The position numbers and the translations under genes were made by a program. Shown here piece by piece: positions 12,794-23,958 of a stretch of 64,000 bases of DNA. Within the stretch, counting starts at the first letter, position 1. Each line of letters begins with the position of its first letter. Where the stretch lies: positions 248,001-312,000 of the forward strand of contig NEEC01000023.1 of NCBI GenBank assembly GCA_002189035.1, in the 5' to 3' direction. Under the pieces are notes generated by a model, which worked only from the letters and a program-made list of their open reading frames with translations, did not search any database and was not told the DNA's origin. Source of the DNA: Utricularia gibba. Lineage: Eukaryota; Streptophyta; Magnoliopsida; Lamiales; Lentibulariaceae.

Positions 12794-15700
12794 TCAACCA
12801 TCCCATCCGTCTATCCTCCTACCAAACATGACTTTCCTGTCACTTAAACTCCCATACCAAACAGAGAATTTTTCCAAGCATTGGTTTCTCAACCCGAAAT
12901 GAGCATTCATGTACTTGCTGATCGCCACCCCGGACAATTTCGACGTGTCCACCACCCAGGATGGTCTAACATACTCCACAACGTTAGAAGAGCTATGGTT
13001 TGCGTACAAGTAGTTCAACAGCAGGTCTTCACAGTTGAATAGCTCGTCTACCAGTGCTCGACCTGCTGCAGCTTCCTCACTCCAGTACCTCCTGAAAGCC
13101 ATTTTGGCATCCATGAAAGCAGCACCGGTCAAGATCAAGTTGTACCCCTTGTGTTTCCTAGCATGTTTTTCTGCTTTGTACCTCAAAGGGTTCCCACTTG
13201 CGAGGCGAGGATAGAACCCGACAATGCGATCTGGATACTGTCGCCAGACATGGAACCCCCGCTCAATATCATCACAAGTCATCATGATATCATCATCCAG
13301 CTCAAGAACTGCTCGAGTTTTTATCAAAGGATCATCTATAAAACGGTTGTTTAGTGAGTTTTCCCTCTCTACTCGTATCCGTATCGGAACAGCAGAATCA
13401 AAGTTGCTGACTTGTGGAGGTGTCCCTCTGTTCCAGACAACTACAATCTCATGCACTGATGAGCAACGAGAGTAGTGTTTTATGTACATCTTCAGATTCA
13501 AGAGACGTGCATCATAGGTCATTGTAAGTAGAGTAAACTGGGAGTAATGACCTTTATAGATGTATGGTTCTTCAGCACCATTTCCACCATATATATACTT
13601 GATCCCAAAGCTTGTTAATGTAATGGCCAGCAAGATCGTCAGAACAAGGACAATGATTCCAGTGCAGGTATTGGGTCTCAGTGTAGCATGTAGAACTGAA
13701 CTTGCACGGTTTAAGCGACTGCAAAGGAGCTGCAACTTCATTGATAACCAGCTTTGCCTCTCCCACGCCAAGATTGTATCCTCTCTCTTTTCAGTGTAGC
13801 AGGCATACCACGTTAAGGGCACTAAAAATCTCACAGCCCCAAGGAAGATCCCAGCTAGTACAACCAAAGCTGCAACAGCAACCACTGATGCGGCCCCGAG
13901 AATGAAGCGCCTCGATTTATAACCAGAAAGCACACGATCCCCATCCATAACTGCAATCCAGGTACTGGAGTTGAGCTGCTGAACATCTAGATGATGGACA
14001 CGGGCCCCATTCCATGAGTTCCATCCCTTGTTTGACATGGGCACACCAAAAGGTACCTCTACTTCTTTGAACTCTTCAGTTGTCAGCACTTCAATTTTGA
14101 ATATGTGCACGCGTCTGCCATATGTATCACCACAGTCTTGACCCACACGATAGAGGTTTCCGTTGTGTACAAAAGGCCTTCCTCCATTTCGAGCTCCCCT
14201 GCTCTTGTCCGCATTATATATTGGGTTCTTCTTGTGGTGTTTCCAAGGACCAAAAGGTGAGCTGCTATACCAGATCTCAAGCTGGCCATTCTTTTCAGTG
14301 CCAATTCCTCTATGATCAGAACCAAAAATCCAGAACTTACCACCATATGGAATCATAAAGGAATCAACTAAAGGTTTTTTAATAATAACTTTTTCGAAAG
14401 CCCATTTCAAAGGGAAATCAACTGCATGATAAAGACGAAGTTCCCCTCTAGCACTTCCCTCGGGCATCATATAAATCTGGAAACAAAAAGAAAAAAGTAG
14501 AGATCACATCCTATTAGATAAATAATCAACAAGTGTAAGTTTTAATGCAAGGTAATCTTAGAATGCAGGCGATCGATTATGAATATCTAAGAAGTTCAAG
14601 GTCTTACCTTTCCTTGATACTCAAAAATATATGGGAAAGAGAGGTGCCACTCTTCATCAAGCGCAATACCCAGGTGATTCCATGTGGCTCCCTGGTCAGT
14701 ACTTTGTGAAACACCAATATCTCCTTGCATAGTCAGTGAGTTTTTTGTCTCGTAGAACAGGTAAAAAACATTATCCTGCACATTCAATAATATGCTTCAG
14801 CTCCTGTGAGCACTTAAATAGCACAAGAATGAGGAGCACATTCAGCTCCAGAAAACTTAAAGTAATACAAAAATGGGGTCCTCCAAGGCAGTAAAATAAT
14901 CATTTGACCAAGCCAAATGTTCACGTAGGATAACGTCAAGCAAAAAAGGAGTTGCTTGGATATAGAAGCAAAACTCCTCAAAAAGTGCATGAAACGTAAG
15001 ATTCATCTCAATCACCCAATGTATTCCATAAAAGGATAAATAGCTTAGTACTGCTTGAATTCACTTGAAACAATCCATGAAATGATGATATACTGCTCAG
15101 ACTGTGGTAGACTCCAACCCACGAAATAGCAACACAATTAAAGAGAGTACAGTATATGATCCGTGGTAACTAAAAACCTCTTATTATCAAGACAAGATGA
15201 TCATGTGATTGAGTCGAGACAAGCAAATAGAAAGATGCAGCTAACTAAACAATCAAATCCTGCAAAAGTTGTTCTTTGACTTTTCACATATCAACCAGCT
15301 TACTCTAATCAAAAGTTGTTCTGTTGAGCTAGCTAAATAGAAAGATGTAGCTAACTCGGGACGTTTTGAGGACAGGAGGAAATATCTGTAGTCGGCTGGG
15401 GTTGGAACAAATAAACAGTAAAAGAAAATTAATTTAATCGAAGTGCAGATAAACAACACAAAGAGAGAGAGGCCGCTTGACACAACATCCGGAGAAGTAT
15501 AGTTACCAATGTCATAATAAGACGTGAAGAGCAAATAAATTTAATCGAAGTGCCCAAGCACTAGTTCATATTAGTTCAACTATTATATGTTGCAAAGAAA
15601 TGACAGTTCACTCCATCCATCATTCACAGGTTAGAAAAGCCATAAGTGTTACCTTAACATAAAGAAACGGATCGGCAACAAAATTACTGGGAAATCCAGC

Positions 15701-16409
15701 ATCAGAAACAGAACCACATGTGAGAACCGGGTTAGCCACTGGCCAAGCGGAACTTTTATCCTCCCATACATTCATCTGCCCACAAAGTTTCTAAAGGTCA
15801 ACCAGTCTTCAAATCGAGTATTACAGTCTCAGAAAATTAGGACGGATTTGTAAAAACAATAAACCCTGAAGTGAGACACCTCGTCAAAAGGTCATCATCA
15901 ATTCACAACATCCAACAGAAAACCCCTTGCAGGATCAATTGAAAATCATGGAGACCGAAGCACAAGAAAACTTGGAAAAGTCATTTGTTCTCCATATCCA
16001 TCATCTACAGTACAACCAATTAAAAACACAAGCCGCAATAACCAAACCCTTCACGATCTCATACGCAACCCAAATTCCTGTAGAGCACGACAACAAGAGA
16101 AGAAAGGAAAGTTTACATCTTCGATGGGTTTGAGAGAAAACGGAGAATCCCCATAAAAAACACCAATAGCCCACGAACCCTCGTTGTCTTCTCGACATCC
16201 AATCGTGGTCGAGCTCAGACCTCCGCGCAGATTCGGCGGGAGTAAGAATCTCCCATAAAATCCCCAAAGGATCCCAGAACAACAAAAGAGCAGACGAAAT
16301 ACGCGAAAGTTGGCGACAAAAGACACCCATCGTGGTTAGCGTGGCTCCCGTTCTTGGTACTAAAGCCATTAGAACTCCTGGTACCGGCAAGAATCGGGCT
16401 TGAACCCAT
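12794..16409 (-). CDS. GINT1: Glucosamine inositolphosphorylceramide transferase 1-like (GT64)
   Basis: Golgi glycosyltransferase that adds a glucosamine/N-acetylglucosamine to inositolphosphorylceramide (GIPC) sphingolipids; the family is required for plant growth. Exons in gene order: 16117-16409, 15653-15775, 14608-14775, 12794-14476. The N-terminal half is a beta-propeller-like region (GDSPFSLKP, then WYSSSPFGPWKHHKKNPIYN). Two membrane segments follow (ILGAASVVAVAALVVLAGIF and TGIIVLVLTILLAITLTSF). The C-terminal half is an exostosin-like GT64 domain (LLTMTYDARLLNLKMYIKHY) with the metal-binding LELDDD motif. Exon 1 is 293 bases, one short of a whole frame. The MGSS start at 16409 reads in one frame to about 16270, while the rest (FLLPPNLRGGLSSTTIGCRE) is in another. 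With one base restored, the length would be about 755 aa, near the family norm. Either an assembly error or a start at the in-frame ATG 16326 explains this. Confidence 0.92.
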
Positions 16410-18224
16410 CACATGAAAATGGCTAACAAAAGACAAACAACGGCGCGGGTTTGCATGGAAAAGGAAATCTCTTCATAGATTAATAGCTGTCTCCGCCATT
16501 CCAGAAAAAGGGTAATTTCATTTCCAACACCCCTCAAAACCGATCTGTAGAACTCGTCGAGTCCGGCTCTAAAACCAGTACAGGACACGGATTCCAAAGG
16601 TAGTTGTCACTTTCCAGCACACCCCCAGCAACGTGTCTGTCTATCGAGAAGAGCAATTGTGGCCGAATGTGCGAATCTTAGGATGGCGCAGCTCGACCTC
16701 GTGCGTAAGGCATCTGGTTCGGTTCTGTGTGCGGTGCGGCGCGGCGCGGCGCGTTGTCGTCATACAAACAAATTCGTAATAATCCACACAGAAAATGATG
16801 GATTCATTACATTTGAATTTCTCCCATCAGCGATTTGTCCACGTGGCATTGATAAGACTCCAAATTACTTATAATGACATCTTATTCCTAAATAAGTCAT
16901 TCATTTAATTAAATATTAATTTTCTAAATCAGGGGCGGGCATAAAGTCAACTCATAGATCCACTTTCAGCAAAAACCAACCAACTTCATTAATTATTAAA
17001 CAAAATTATTAAATTTAAGTCGGGTCAATGCTCAGTATACCATCTTCTACCTTTTTATATATTATTATTATTATTATTAACATTTTTTTTATATTTATAT
17101 GTACTGAATTACAAATATTAAAACATATATTCATCCAAATTTGCTTATGTACACATGTAATGAGGGCTTTAAAAAATTATTTTTATTATTTTTCACACTA
17201 AATTATTATTTCTAATACCTTTGCTTTTCTAAATCAGACCAAATGAAACATTTCTATATATAGCAAAATAAATTGCTGTAAATCCCTATAAGTTCACTAT
17301 TATTACAAACATATTTAAAAAATTAGATTATTATTCAAAAGAATACAAATAATAATATTTCGAGAAATACAATACAGATCCAATTCAAACTTGGTTTCAA
17401 TTTCAGATAATTCTAATATATTGTAAACGCTAGAGTGCCACTTGTCATTTTTTATATTAATTTTTTTTGTAATTTAACACGTGATAAATAAATTGAAGAT
17501 GGGCGATTTTATAATGAATAAAAATGTAACAAAATAATGAGTAAAAATGTGGTATAATTAACACGGATACAAATAATATTGTAATGGTAACCTTGCGATA
17601 CAAGTTACGCGGATGGTCGTCAGTAGGCACGCGAGGGTAGGCGAGTATAGGGTATCAACTAACGTCGGCTTAGTTGACCCGCGACGACGTCGTTTGAATG
17701 CACACTGCACCGCCTGCCATCCAAGAAAACCCACCAGCGTCTCAACTGCAGTACAATGAACGCATTTATGGCATTTGATGAGGAGATTAGTGATGAAATC
17801 TATGATTAACAATGTGACAAAGACCTTGAAAATGGGCAGCATTAGGCACTGTGTTAGAAGGAAGATATAAGTTGATAATTTTTTAAACAAAAGTTGCCAA
17901 AGAGTAGCTGGCCTGTACTACCAAAGACAGAGACTATAGAGGGATTGGGTGCTATGTGAATGATGAAAGAAAGGGTATTGTATGAAGGCATTGCAATGGG
18001 AAACAGCATTTAGAACGCATGCCTCTGCATATGGAACACAGAACAGGGAAATGACTTTCAACTCCACACACCTGACATTTTATCATATCAGTTGTGGTTA
18101 GGCCGTGCCACCTGATCGACAGCAATAACCAATATTTGAAATGGCAATTTGCATTCAAGTAGATATAATCCAAGGCCCAGAAGAAGGGTTATTTTCATCA
18201 CCTTGTTAATCTGATTTTAAAGGC
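16410..18224. other. Large spacer upstream of the GINT1-like gene
   Basis: The first ~350 bases are the GINT1 5' UTR/promoter, including a short GC-rich ggcgc repeat at about 16735-16755. From 16870 to 17580 the sequence is AT-rich, with an (att)n stretch near 17066. A block of normal composition at 17580-18200 carries a 110-codon minus frame (17558-17890) with no recognisable domain; it may be a gene relic. The right end is the 3' UTR of the next minus gene. Confidence 0.5.
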
Positions 18225-19811
18225 TTAACCAGAAGCAGGAGAATTGGGGGAGACATCGTCCTGATCAGGCTTCTTTTGACCCTTGCGTTCGTTCCATTTC
18301 ATCCAAGCCCACCTCATGACAAGAAATCCTCCAAGGGCGTACACCTGTTTCGCCATCAAAAAAATTGTAGGAGAATATCAACATACAAAGTGTTGCTTAA
18401 AAAAAAAAAAAATCAATGCGCAAGTTTGAACATCCAATAGAAACTTGAGTTTCCATGCGATTACTCTAGAGACTTGAGTATTCCTCCATAACTTGGCAGT
18501 AGCTGGAAACCGACCTCATTATTTCTAGCAATCAATCACTCGGTGTCATGTGGTTATTTATACTGCATGGTGCAAATATTCCCATAGATACACAAACATG
18601 GTAGGATCGATGGTACCACATCAAAAAACACCAACACCAGTAAACTATGCAAAGAATGTAGATTCCGGGGAGAATTACTGTGGCCACTCAATTGGTATTG
18701 TAGCAACTTTGACTCATGCTAAAAACATAGTTATTTAATGACATCTACAGTTTTTGTTCGTGTGGCTTATGATCTCTCAAATGGTATTTTAGCAACTTTG
18801 ACGTATGCTAAAAACATAGTTATTTAACGACATCTACAGTTGTTGTTCATGTGGCTTTTGAAGTACCTTTGCAGCCTATAGTTACAAAGAATGTAGCAGA
18901 TACAATACACCATGCGTGCACCAATTTTATAACCTTGAAAATGTAATTAAATATTTTTCCCAGAGGCATGGAAAGAAGATATAAGACAATTACGTACAAG
19001 AACCGTACAACACAGAAAAAATATTACTGTTCAATCATATCTTATGCTAAATGCCATCCTCTTTGACAATAAATTCGCCATTTTTAAATAACAGCCGGAG
19101 GGTTTTCAAATCATCTACAAAGATGCATCTCTGCAACCAAATCACATGGTTGGTTTTATCACCAACAATAGTTTCCCTGATCTTTCTTGTAAAAGACTAG
19201 AACGCACAGTGAAGCATTAAAAGGAATTGATGGAGAACATGATACAATAATTTGAAGGTCTAATTACCTATTCCTCAAGCGAGCCAAATCTAATCAACCG
19301 TTACCAATTGCTGTCCCAAAGACCAGCAATATTTCAGACATTTCAGAAAGCAAAAACACATATTCCATTAACTAAAATCACATAAATTAATCAAACAGTC
19401 AGCTTCATATCGTAGCCAAATGAGTATACGAATAAGAACTAGTATCCACATACGCAAAACGAAGACAGCATACAAAAAAAAAGGGCAAAAAAGAAGCAAC
19501 TGTACCTGCCATAGAAGCACTGGATTCGTACTGCGTTCCGGTCCCTCCATTTCCGTTTTAATTTTGACAGGGGCGACGGTCTGAGGAAACGACACTCTTG
19601 CAACAACATTCTTGGGCTCATCTTCCACCGCGAGGGCCGAAGTATTCTTCAAGGATTCCTCTTTATTGGCAGAAGTCGATGAAGAACTCTCAACGACAGC
19701 ATCATCACTGCCCTTCTTCTGTAGAAATGGCAGTTTGATTGCATTGAGAAGATTCGAGATGAAAATCAAGACTGGATTTTGCTCCACTTCTTCTCCCGCA
19801 GGCTCCGCCAT
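18225..19811 (-). CDS. Small conserved membrane-associated protein, function unknown
   Basis: Two exons (19506-19811, then 18225-18344) joined by a 1161-base intron give 141 aa. The N-terminal exon begins MAEPAGEEVEQNPVLIFISN and is acidic and Ser-rich. The short second exon reads VYALGGFLVMRWAWMKW, a short hydrophobic/aromatic helix, then a charged tail (NERKGQKKPDQDDVSPNSPA). The pattern is that of a small single-pass membrane protein, perhaps of an organelle envelope, but I do not recognise the family. It shares a compact divergent promoter with the + gene at 20206. The long intron contains an 89-bp tandem duplication. Confidence 0.72.
18687..18860. repeat. Two-copy 89-bp tandem repeat in an intron
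   Basis: Copy 1 at 18687-18775 and copy 2 from 18776 to about 18860 align at a constant offset of 89 bases. They share ctcaa-t-ggtatt, tagcaactttgac, atgctaaaaacatagttatt, taa-gacatctacagtt-ttg and gtggctt, with only a few substitutions. It lies inside the intron of the 18225-19811 gene. Confidence 0.85.
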
Positions 19812-20205
19812 TTCTTCGTTGCAGTCGGTGAGCAACGAGCATCTGGCGGTAATGTACAATGCGGGCTTTGTTACGACGTCGTTTCTCCCGTTGTTTTAGA
19901 TGAGCAGGCCCAATAGATAATGAGCCATTCAACTGGCCTGCTTATCGAGAATTCTGGGCCAGTTCGTTTGATCTTTGTAGGCCAGACCCATTTTAATAGG
20001 CCCATTTATGAAAACCTTATCCGCCATGGATGTCTATCTGTTGGGGTTTGGCCCCGCAGTTGCTTGTTTTGTCTGAAGATATTTTCTGTGTTCCTTCTTT
20101 GATGATAATCCAGCAGGTGTTGATTCTATACACTGGAACGATCCACCGAACTGTTTTGATTTCTACCAAGTTTTAGGCTTTGAGTTGTAATCTTTTCGTG
20201 TTGAA
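19812..20205. promoter_or_regulatory. Divergent (bidirectional) promoter with site II boxes
   Basis: Only 394 bases separate the start codons of two genes pointing away from each other. Three site II elements (GGCCCA 19907-19912, TGGGCC 19955-19960, GGCCCA 19999-20004) cluster in the middle. Such elements are typical of TATA-less promoters for organelle and translation genes, and of shared bidirectional plant promoters. That both genes use this region is inference. Confidence 0.6.
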
Positions 20206-21652
20206 ATGCTTGGAAATACAGCCTGGGCGGCGGCTTCATTCACCTCGCCCTTCCCTTGCCGCTTCTGCGGTACTTTTTCGACCCGGAGCAAAAATCCTCC
20301 CGGTTCTTCCCTAGAGAATGCACTCTTGCCTCCTCTTGATGCAAGATTTTATGTTAGGAAATCAAGCTTCAATGTATTATGCGCAAATGCTGCAAGATGG
20401 TCTATAAGCCCGAATGCCTCCTTGATTGAAGCTCCTGTTTTATGGGCTGGCCGTTTATGCATCTTTTACGCACTTTTAAAAGCCGGGTTGGCTGGATCGC
20501 CATCTAATCCGCTTATTTCAGGTACCCGGAAGATGTTTTTGTTTTGTTTTTTTTTTTCAAGTGATGTATGAATGTACCGTTGTTTTTTGTTTACTCTGTA
20601 AGCCATATACATCTTTGCGTTTGATGTTAGAGATGGAAACTGGCGTTGATGACTTGGGATTCTCTAGCTGGTTCAATCAGTTAAGCAAACCAGGTTAGTG
20701 GCCTTGGTCCTGGTGTTATTTGCTTCCTCTTACACTCTTCGAGACGGAGAATGAATTTATCTTTTTGCTTATTGCAGCACTTTATTAGAGATTTGATAAT
20801 ATTTTTCTGGTGGTGGCGTTGCATACTCTTTATAAAGGTCATTCATAACTTTTTCCCATGAATGTTACGGAGTTGTGATCATTGCATCTTTTCTGTGATC
20901 TGTTGAGGTAGAAAAATATGCTCTGCTTCCTGCACTTTATTCAAATGGGAACCCATTAAAAGATGGATACATCCATAGTCTAGTGGAATTGGAGCCCAAA
21001 GTACACATGGTGTGGCTATTGAGCTGGTTGGAGTTTCTGGCTTAATGACTTCATAACTTGTGTGTATGTGAAATGGAACCTATGAAAACGTGGGTGCATT
21101 CGTAGTCTATTGGTAGTTGATACTGGGGCTCCTAAATCTTAACTTGCCTTTGGAGTTCGAAGCATCAAACTAACTCATACGAGTACTAATCCAGAAAAAG
21201 AGGCAGTTGACAGAAGGAAACTAGTGAGCAAATGGCATCCTACAACAAAAGGCACCCTCCGCCGCAACTACCGGGTGCCATCCAAGTCCAAGGGACTGAA
21301 TCTACTCAAAGCCATTGCATCCTTGTTGTCAGATGATGATCAGTTTAGAGATGCTACATCACACAAAGTAATGCTCATCACCATCTTCAACCAAGATCTC
21401 TTTCTAAAAGCTTGCTATGCTTCAGTTCTTACCTTGTTCTTCCTATTCTTTCAGGGGTGTCAGATAAGAAGGGAAAATGCTCATGGAGAAAGCGTATGCT
21501 GCAACAATGTGCGAGCCATGTTCGATGAGCTGCCGACGCCGCACCTAATTGTGGAAATCACACCATTCCCGGTTGGCCCTTTGACAGCAAATGACTATGC
21601 CAAGGCAGAGAAGATAGAAAGAGTGCTTAGGTCTGGAGGTCCTTCCGTTTGA
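20206..21652 (+). CDS. Chloroplast-targeted conserved plant protein, function unknown
   Basis: Four exons (20206-20521, 20631-20693, 21195-21367, 21455-21652) give 249 aa. The N-terminus MLGNTAWAAASFTSPFPCRF with following Ser/Arg residues looks like a chloroplast transit peptide. A hydrophobic segment (ALLKAGLAGSPSNPLI) precedes a conserved-looking C-terminal half: WFNQLSKP, then WHPTTKGTLRRNYRVPSKSK, KGLNLLKAIASLLSDDDQF, and the end TPHLIVEITPFPVGPLTAND. I do not recognise a named family. The gene faces the unknown minus gene at 18225-19811 across a short shared promoter and converges on the BAHD gene 191 bases downstream. Confidence 0.78.
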
Positions 21653-21843
21653 ACATTCCTTGTTTTATTTGTCTGCAAATGTGAACTTGTGAAGAAGGAA
21701 GGGAACTAGCCGTTTATGCATTGCAGTTGCACTCTTTTTAATCTTTTGAAAGTATACATTTGCCCCCGAATGTTTTCAAAAGATGCAAAACTGGCCCTAA
21801 ATTTTCCAAAAGGGTTCCAGACATTTGAAGATAATTTTAAAAG

Positions 21844-23248
21844 TTACCCCAAAAGTTGTTTAAATTCTTCTCCTTCCCCACAGTTTTCCAACTCTTCCAT
21901 TTGCAGCCTGAAACCCGCAGCCACGTCTTCCTCCAAATGTATCAAAATCCTCAGGCCCTCTTCTGCCGGCAGGAAGAAGCAAGGCTCCAGGCTTCCCAGC
22001 AGGCGTCGCGACAGCGGCACCACCTCCGCCGCAGCGCCCCATCCGAAATCCACCGCCGAGTGTCCCAAGTGCCTCCAATCGGTGAACGCACTTACTCTCT
22101 TCCCGGCGTTGATTCCCTCGTCGTAGTGCATCTCTTGAAAATCGATGAATGTTGAGACGTACTCCGCCGTAACGCAGCGCTTGCTTTTCTTGATTGATTC
22201 TGCGGTTTTCCAGGTCGGCCGCTCCGCCACCTCCTGGGCGGTGTGATTGACGTACATCGGAACGCAGCCGTTTCCCCAGTAACCGGCGGGGAGAGGTGGA
22301 TCGACAATGTTTCTGATGTTGATTGAGTATGCGAAGGTTAATTTGTCTTCCTTTGGGATTTGAGACGCCCTTGCTCTGAATCAAGGTGAGAATGAGTCAA
22401 TTGATTCTTCAGTTCTTTTACTAAGGAATTTGTTACCTTGCTCGCCACAGAAATGCCCCCAGTGCTTCGAATGTTGAGAATTTTGAACCAGTTTCATTCT
22501 GCAAGAATCCTTTGAGTCTGTTGAGCGATTCCTCTTTAATATGAAACAACTCCCTTCTGATTTGTTTTCCAGAATCTGAACAAGGAACGAATTTGCAGTC
22601 CAAGTTCAGAAGTTCCTGTATCTGGAAGTCAATCCGGGGTGGTTTCCTCGGGCCTAGCAAAGCCGTCCTCTCCCACACCGGCTCTAACTTCATGTCGCTC
22701 CTCCGGCAGGCCATCCCTGCCATTGCGCTAAACAGATGAGTTGCTCCCAACCCATCACATATAGCGTGGTGTACAGCCACCCCGAGCACAAAACCCCCAC
22801 AGCGGAATCTCGTAACTTGCAAAGAAATCGGCTTGATCGGATACTGGCTCGCATCCGGATTCGGAGCCAACTTCTCAGCCAAGCTGTCGTCGACCTCAGT
22901 TTTGAGATGATTGAAGTGAACATCGATCAGGGGGCAACTGACGGCAGCATTGATCACAGGTACGCCGTCGGTTGACTTGCAACGTAGCTCAAGGCGACCG
23001 TCGGAGATGCGGCGGTGAAGTGAGCCGCAAAAAGGGTAAAATGGGACGAGGGCGGTGGAGAGCGCTTCCGTGATCACACGAAAGGGGTCAGTTTGCTGGC
23101 GTGGATTGTTGGGGTAAACGCGAAGGTACCGAAGAATGACGAGGAGATTGCGGTCTGTGTCGAGGTGGGAAAGGGAGAGTATGTGATCTTCTGCGAACGG
23201 TGGTTTGACAGGACGGATGACAGCCGTTTCTGTAACGGTGACATCCAT
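21844..23248 (-). CDS. BAHD-family acyl-CoA-dependent acyltransferase
   Basis: BAHD enzymes move an acyl group from acyl-CoA to an alcohol or amine in the cytosol, in specialised metabolism. Two exons (22437-23248, then 21844-22375) give 447 aa, the usual length. The catalytic HxxxD motif is HAICD (residues 161-165, in GVAVHHAICDGLGATHLFSA). The structural DFGWG motif is at about 380-384 (SAVDFGWGAAAEVVPLSRR). The single phase-2 intron sits after FLWRAR, the usual BAHD intron position. The N-terminal style (VRPVKPP-like start, LVPFYPFCGSLHRR) fits the large alcohol/amine acyltransferase clades; the acceptor cannot be read from sequence. No frame damage seen. Confidence 0.93.
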
Positions 23249-23958
23249 AGTTCCGGCAGGTGATGGAAGAAAGATGGAAAGCGAAGCACAGGTTTATGCG
23301 ACAATGAAGGTAACGTGGAGTCCGTTGGATGGTTGAATTTAGGTGGTGGAAAATGGAAGACCCGTTAAAATAAGCAATCCACCTACTGCTCACCCGTTTC
23401 ACCAAACAAGAGGCTGCCAAGTGACTATCAGTGTTTGAAATATGGTTGGTATATCGTCAAGGGCCGGTGTCCGGAATGAATTCTGATGTGGCTTTCTCAT
23501 AAAAAAACTTTATTTTGCTATGGATATGTTTTGAGTATAATACCTAAATCTTATTTATATTCCATGAAGCAAAAATGATGTTTATCCATGAATTGAGGTT
23601 GGGCGACAAGTGGGCTACGGACAGGCTGCAAGGCACTAAGAGCAGAACAGAAGGAAACAAAAGGCAAGTGGAAGGTGAAAGCCGCCACTTGTGACCATCC
23701 CATACCCATCCTTGTCACTGAGACAGATATTTCATCTTGTCCTGTTAACGCACTCCGAGATTCAAAATGCTAGTGCCCCTTTACTGCGCTTTTACACGCT
23801 TTGAGATTGCTTGTGATAGGCAGGTAGCCCACTGTCGCTTCTTCCACTTTTATTGCTTGCTGTGCGAAAAAAAAGATTTGGGGTTTTGTTTCTCATGACC
23901 TGCAGACCATAAATTCTGGGTTTTGGTTTTGGTTCCACCTTTCTCGGGTGGAGTTGGG
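23249..23958. other. Spacer between BAHD (-) and kinase (+) genes
   Basis: Divergent promoter region of about 710 bases. It holds the presumed 5' UTRs and promoters of both genes. No conserved coding frame or clear core element stands out. Confidence 0.5.

Noticed and set aside
17558-17890. 110-codon minus-strand frame in a large spacer
   Set aside because: Hydrophobic then Arg-rich, no domain, no supporting splice or promoter signals; kept only as a possible relic.
21860-22384. 174-codon minus-strand frame and several plus frames
   Set aside because: Shadows of BAHD exon 2, which alone carries the DFGWG motif and joins in phase to exon 1.
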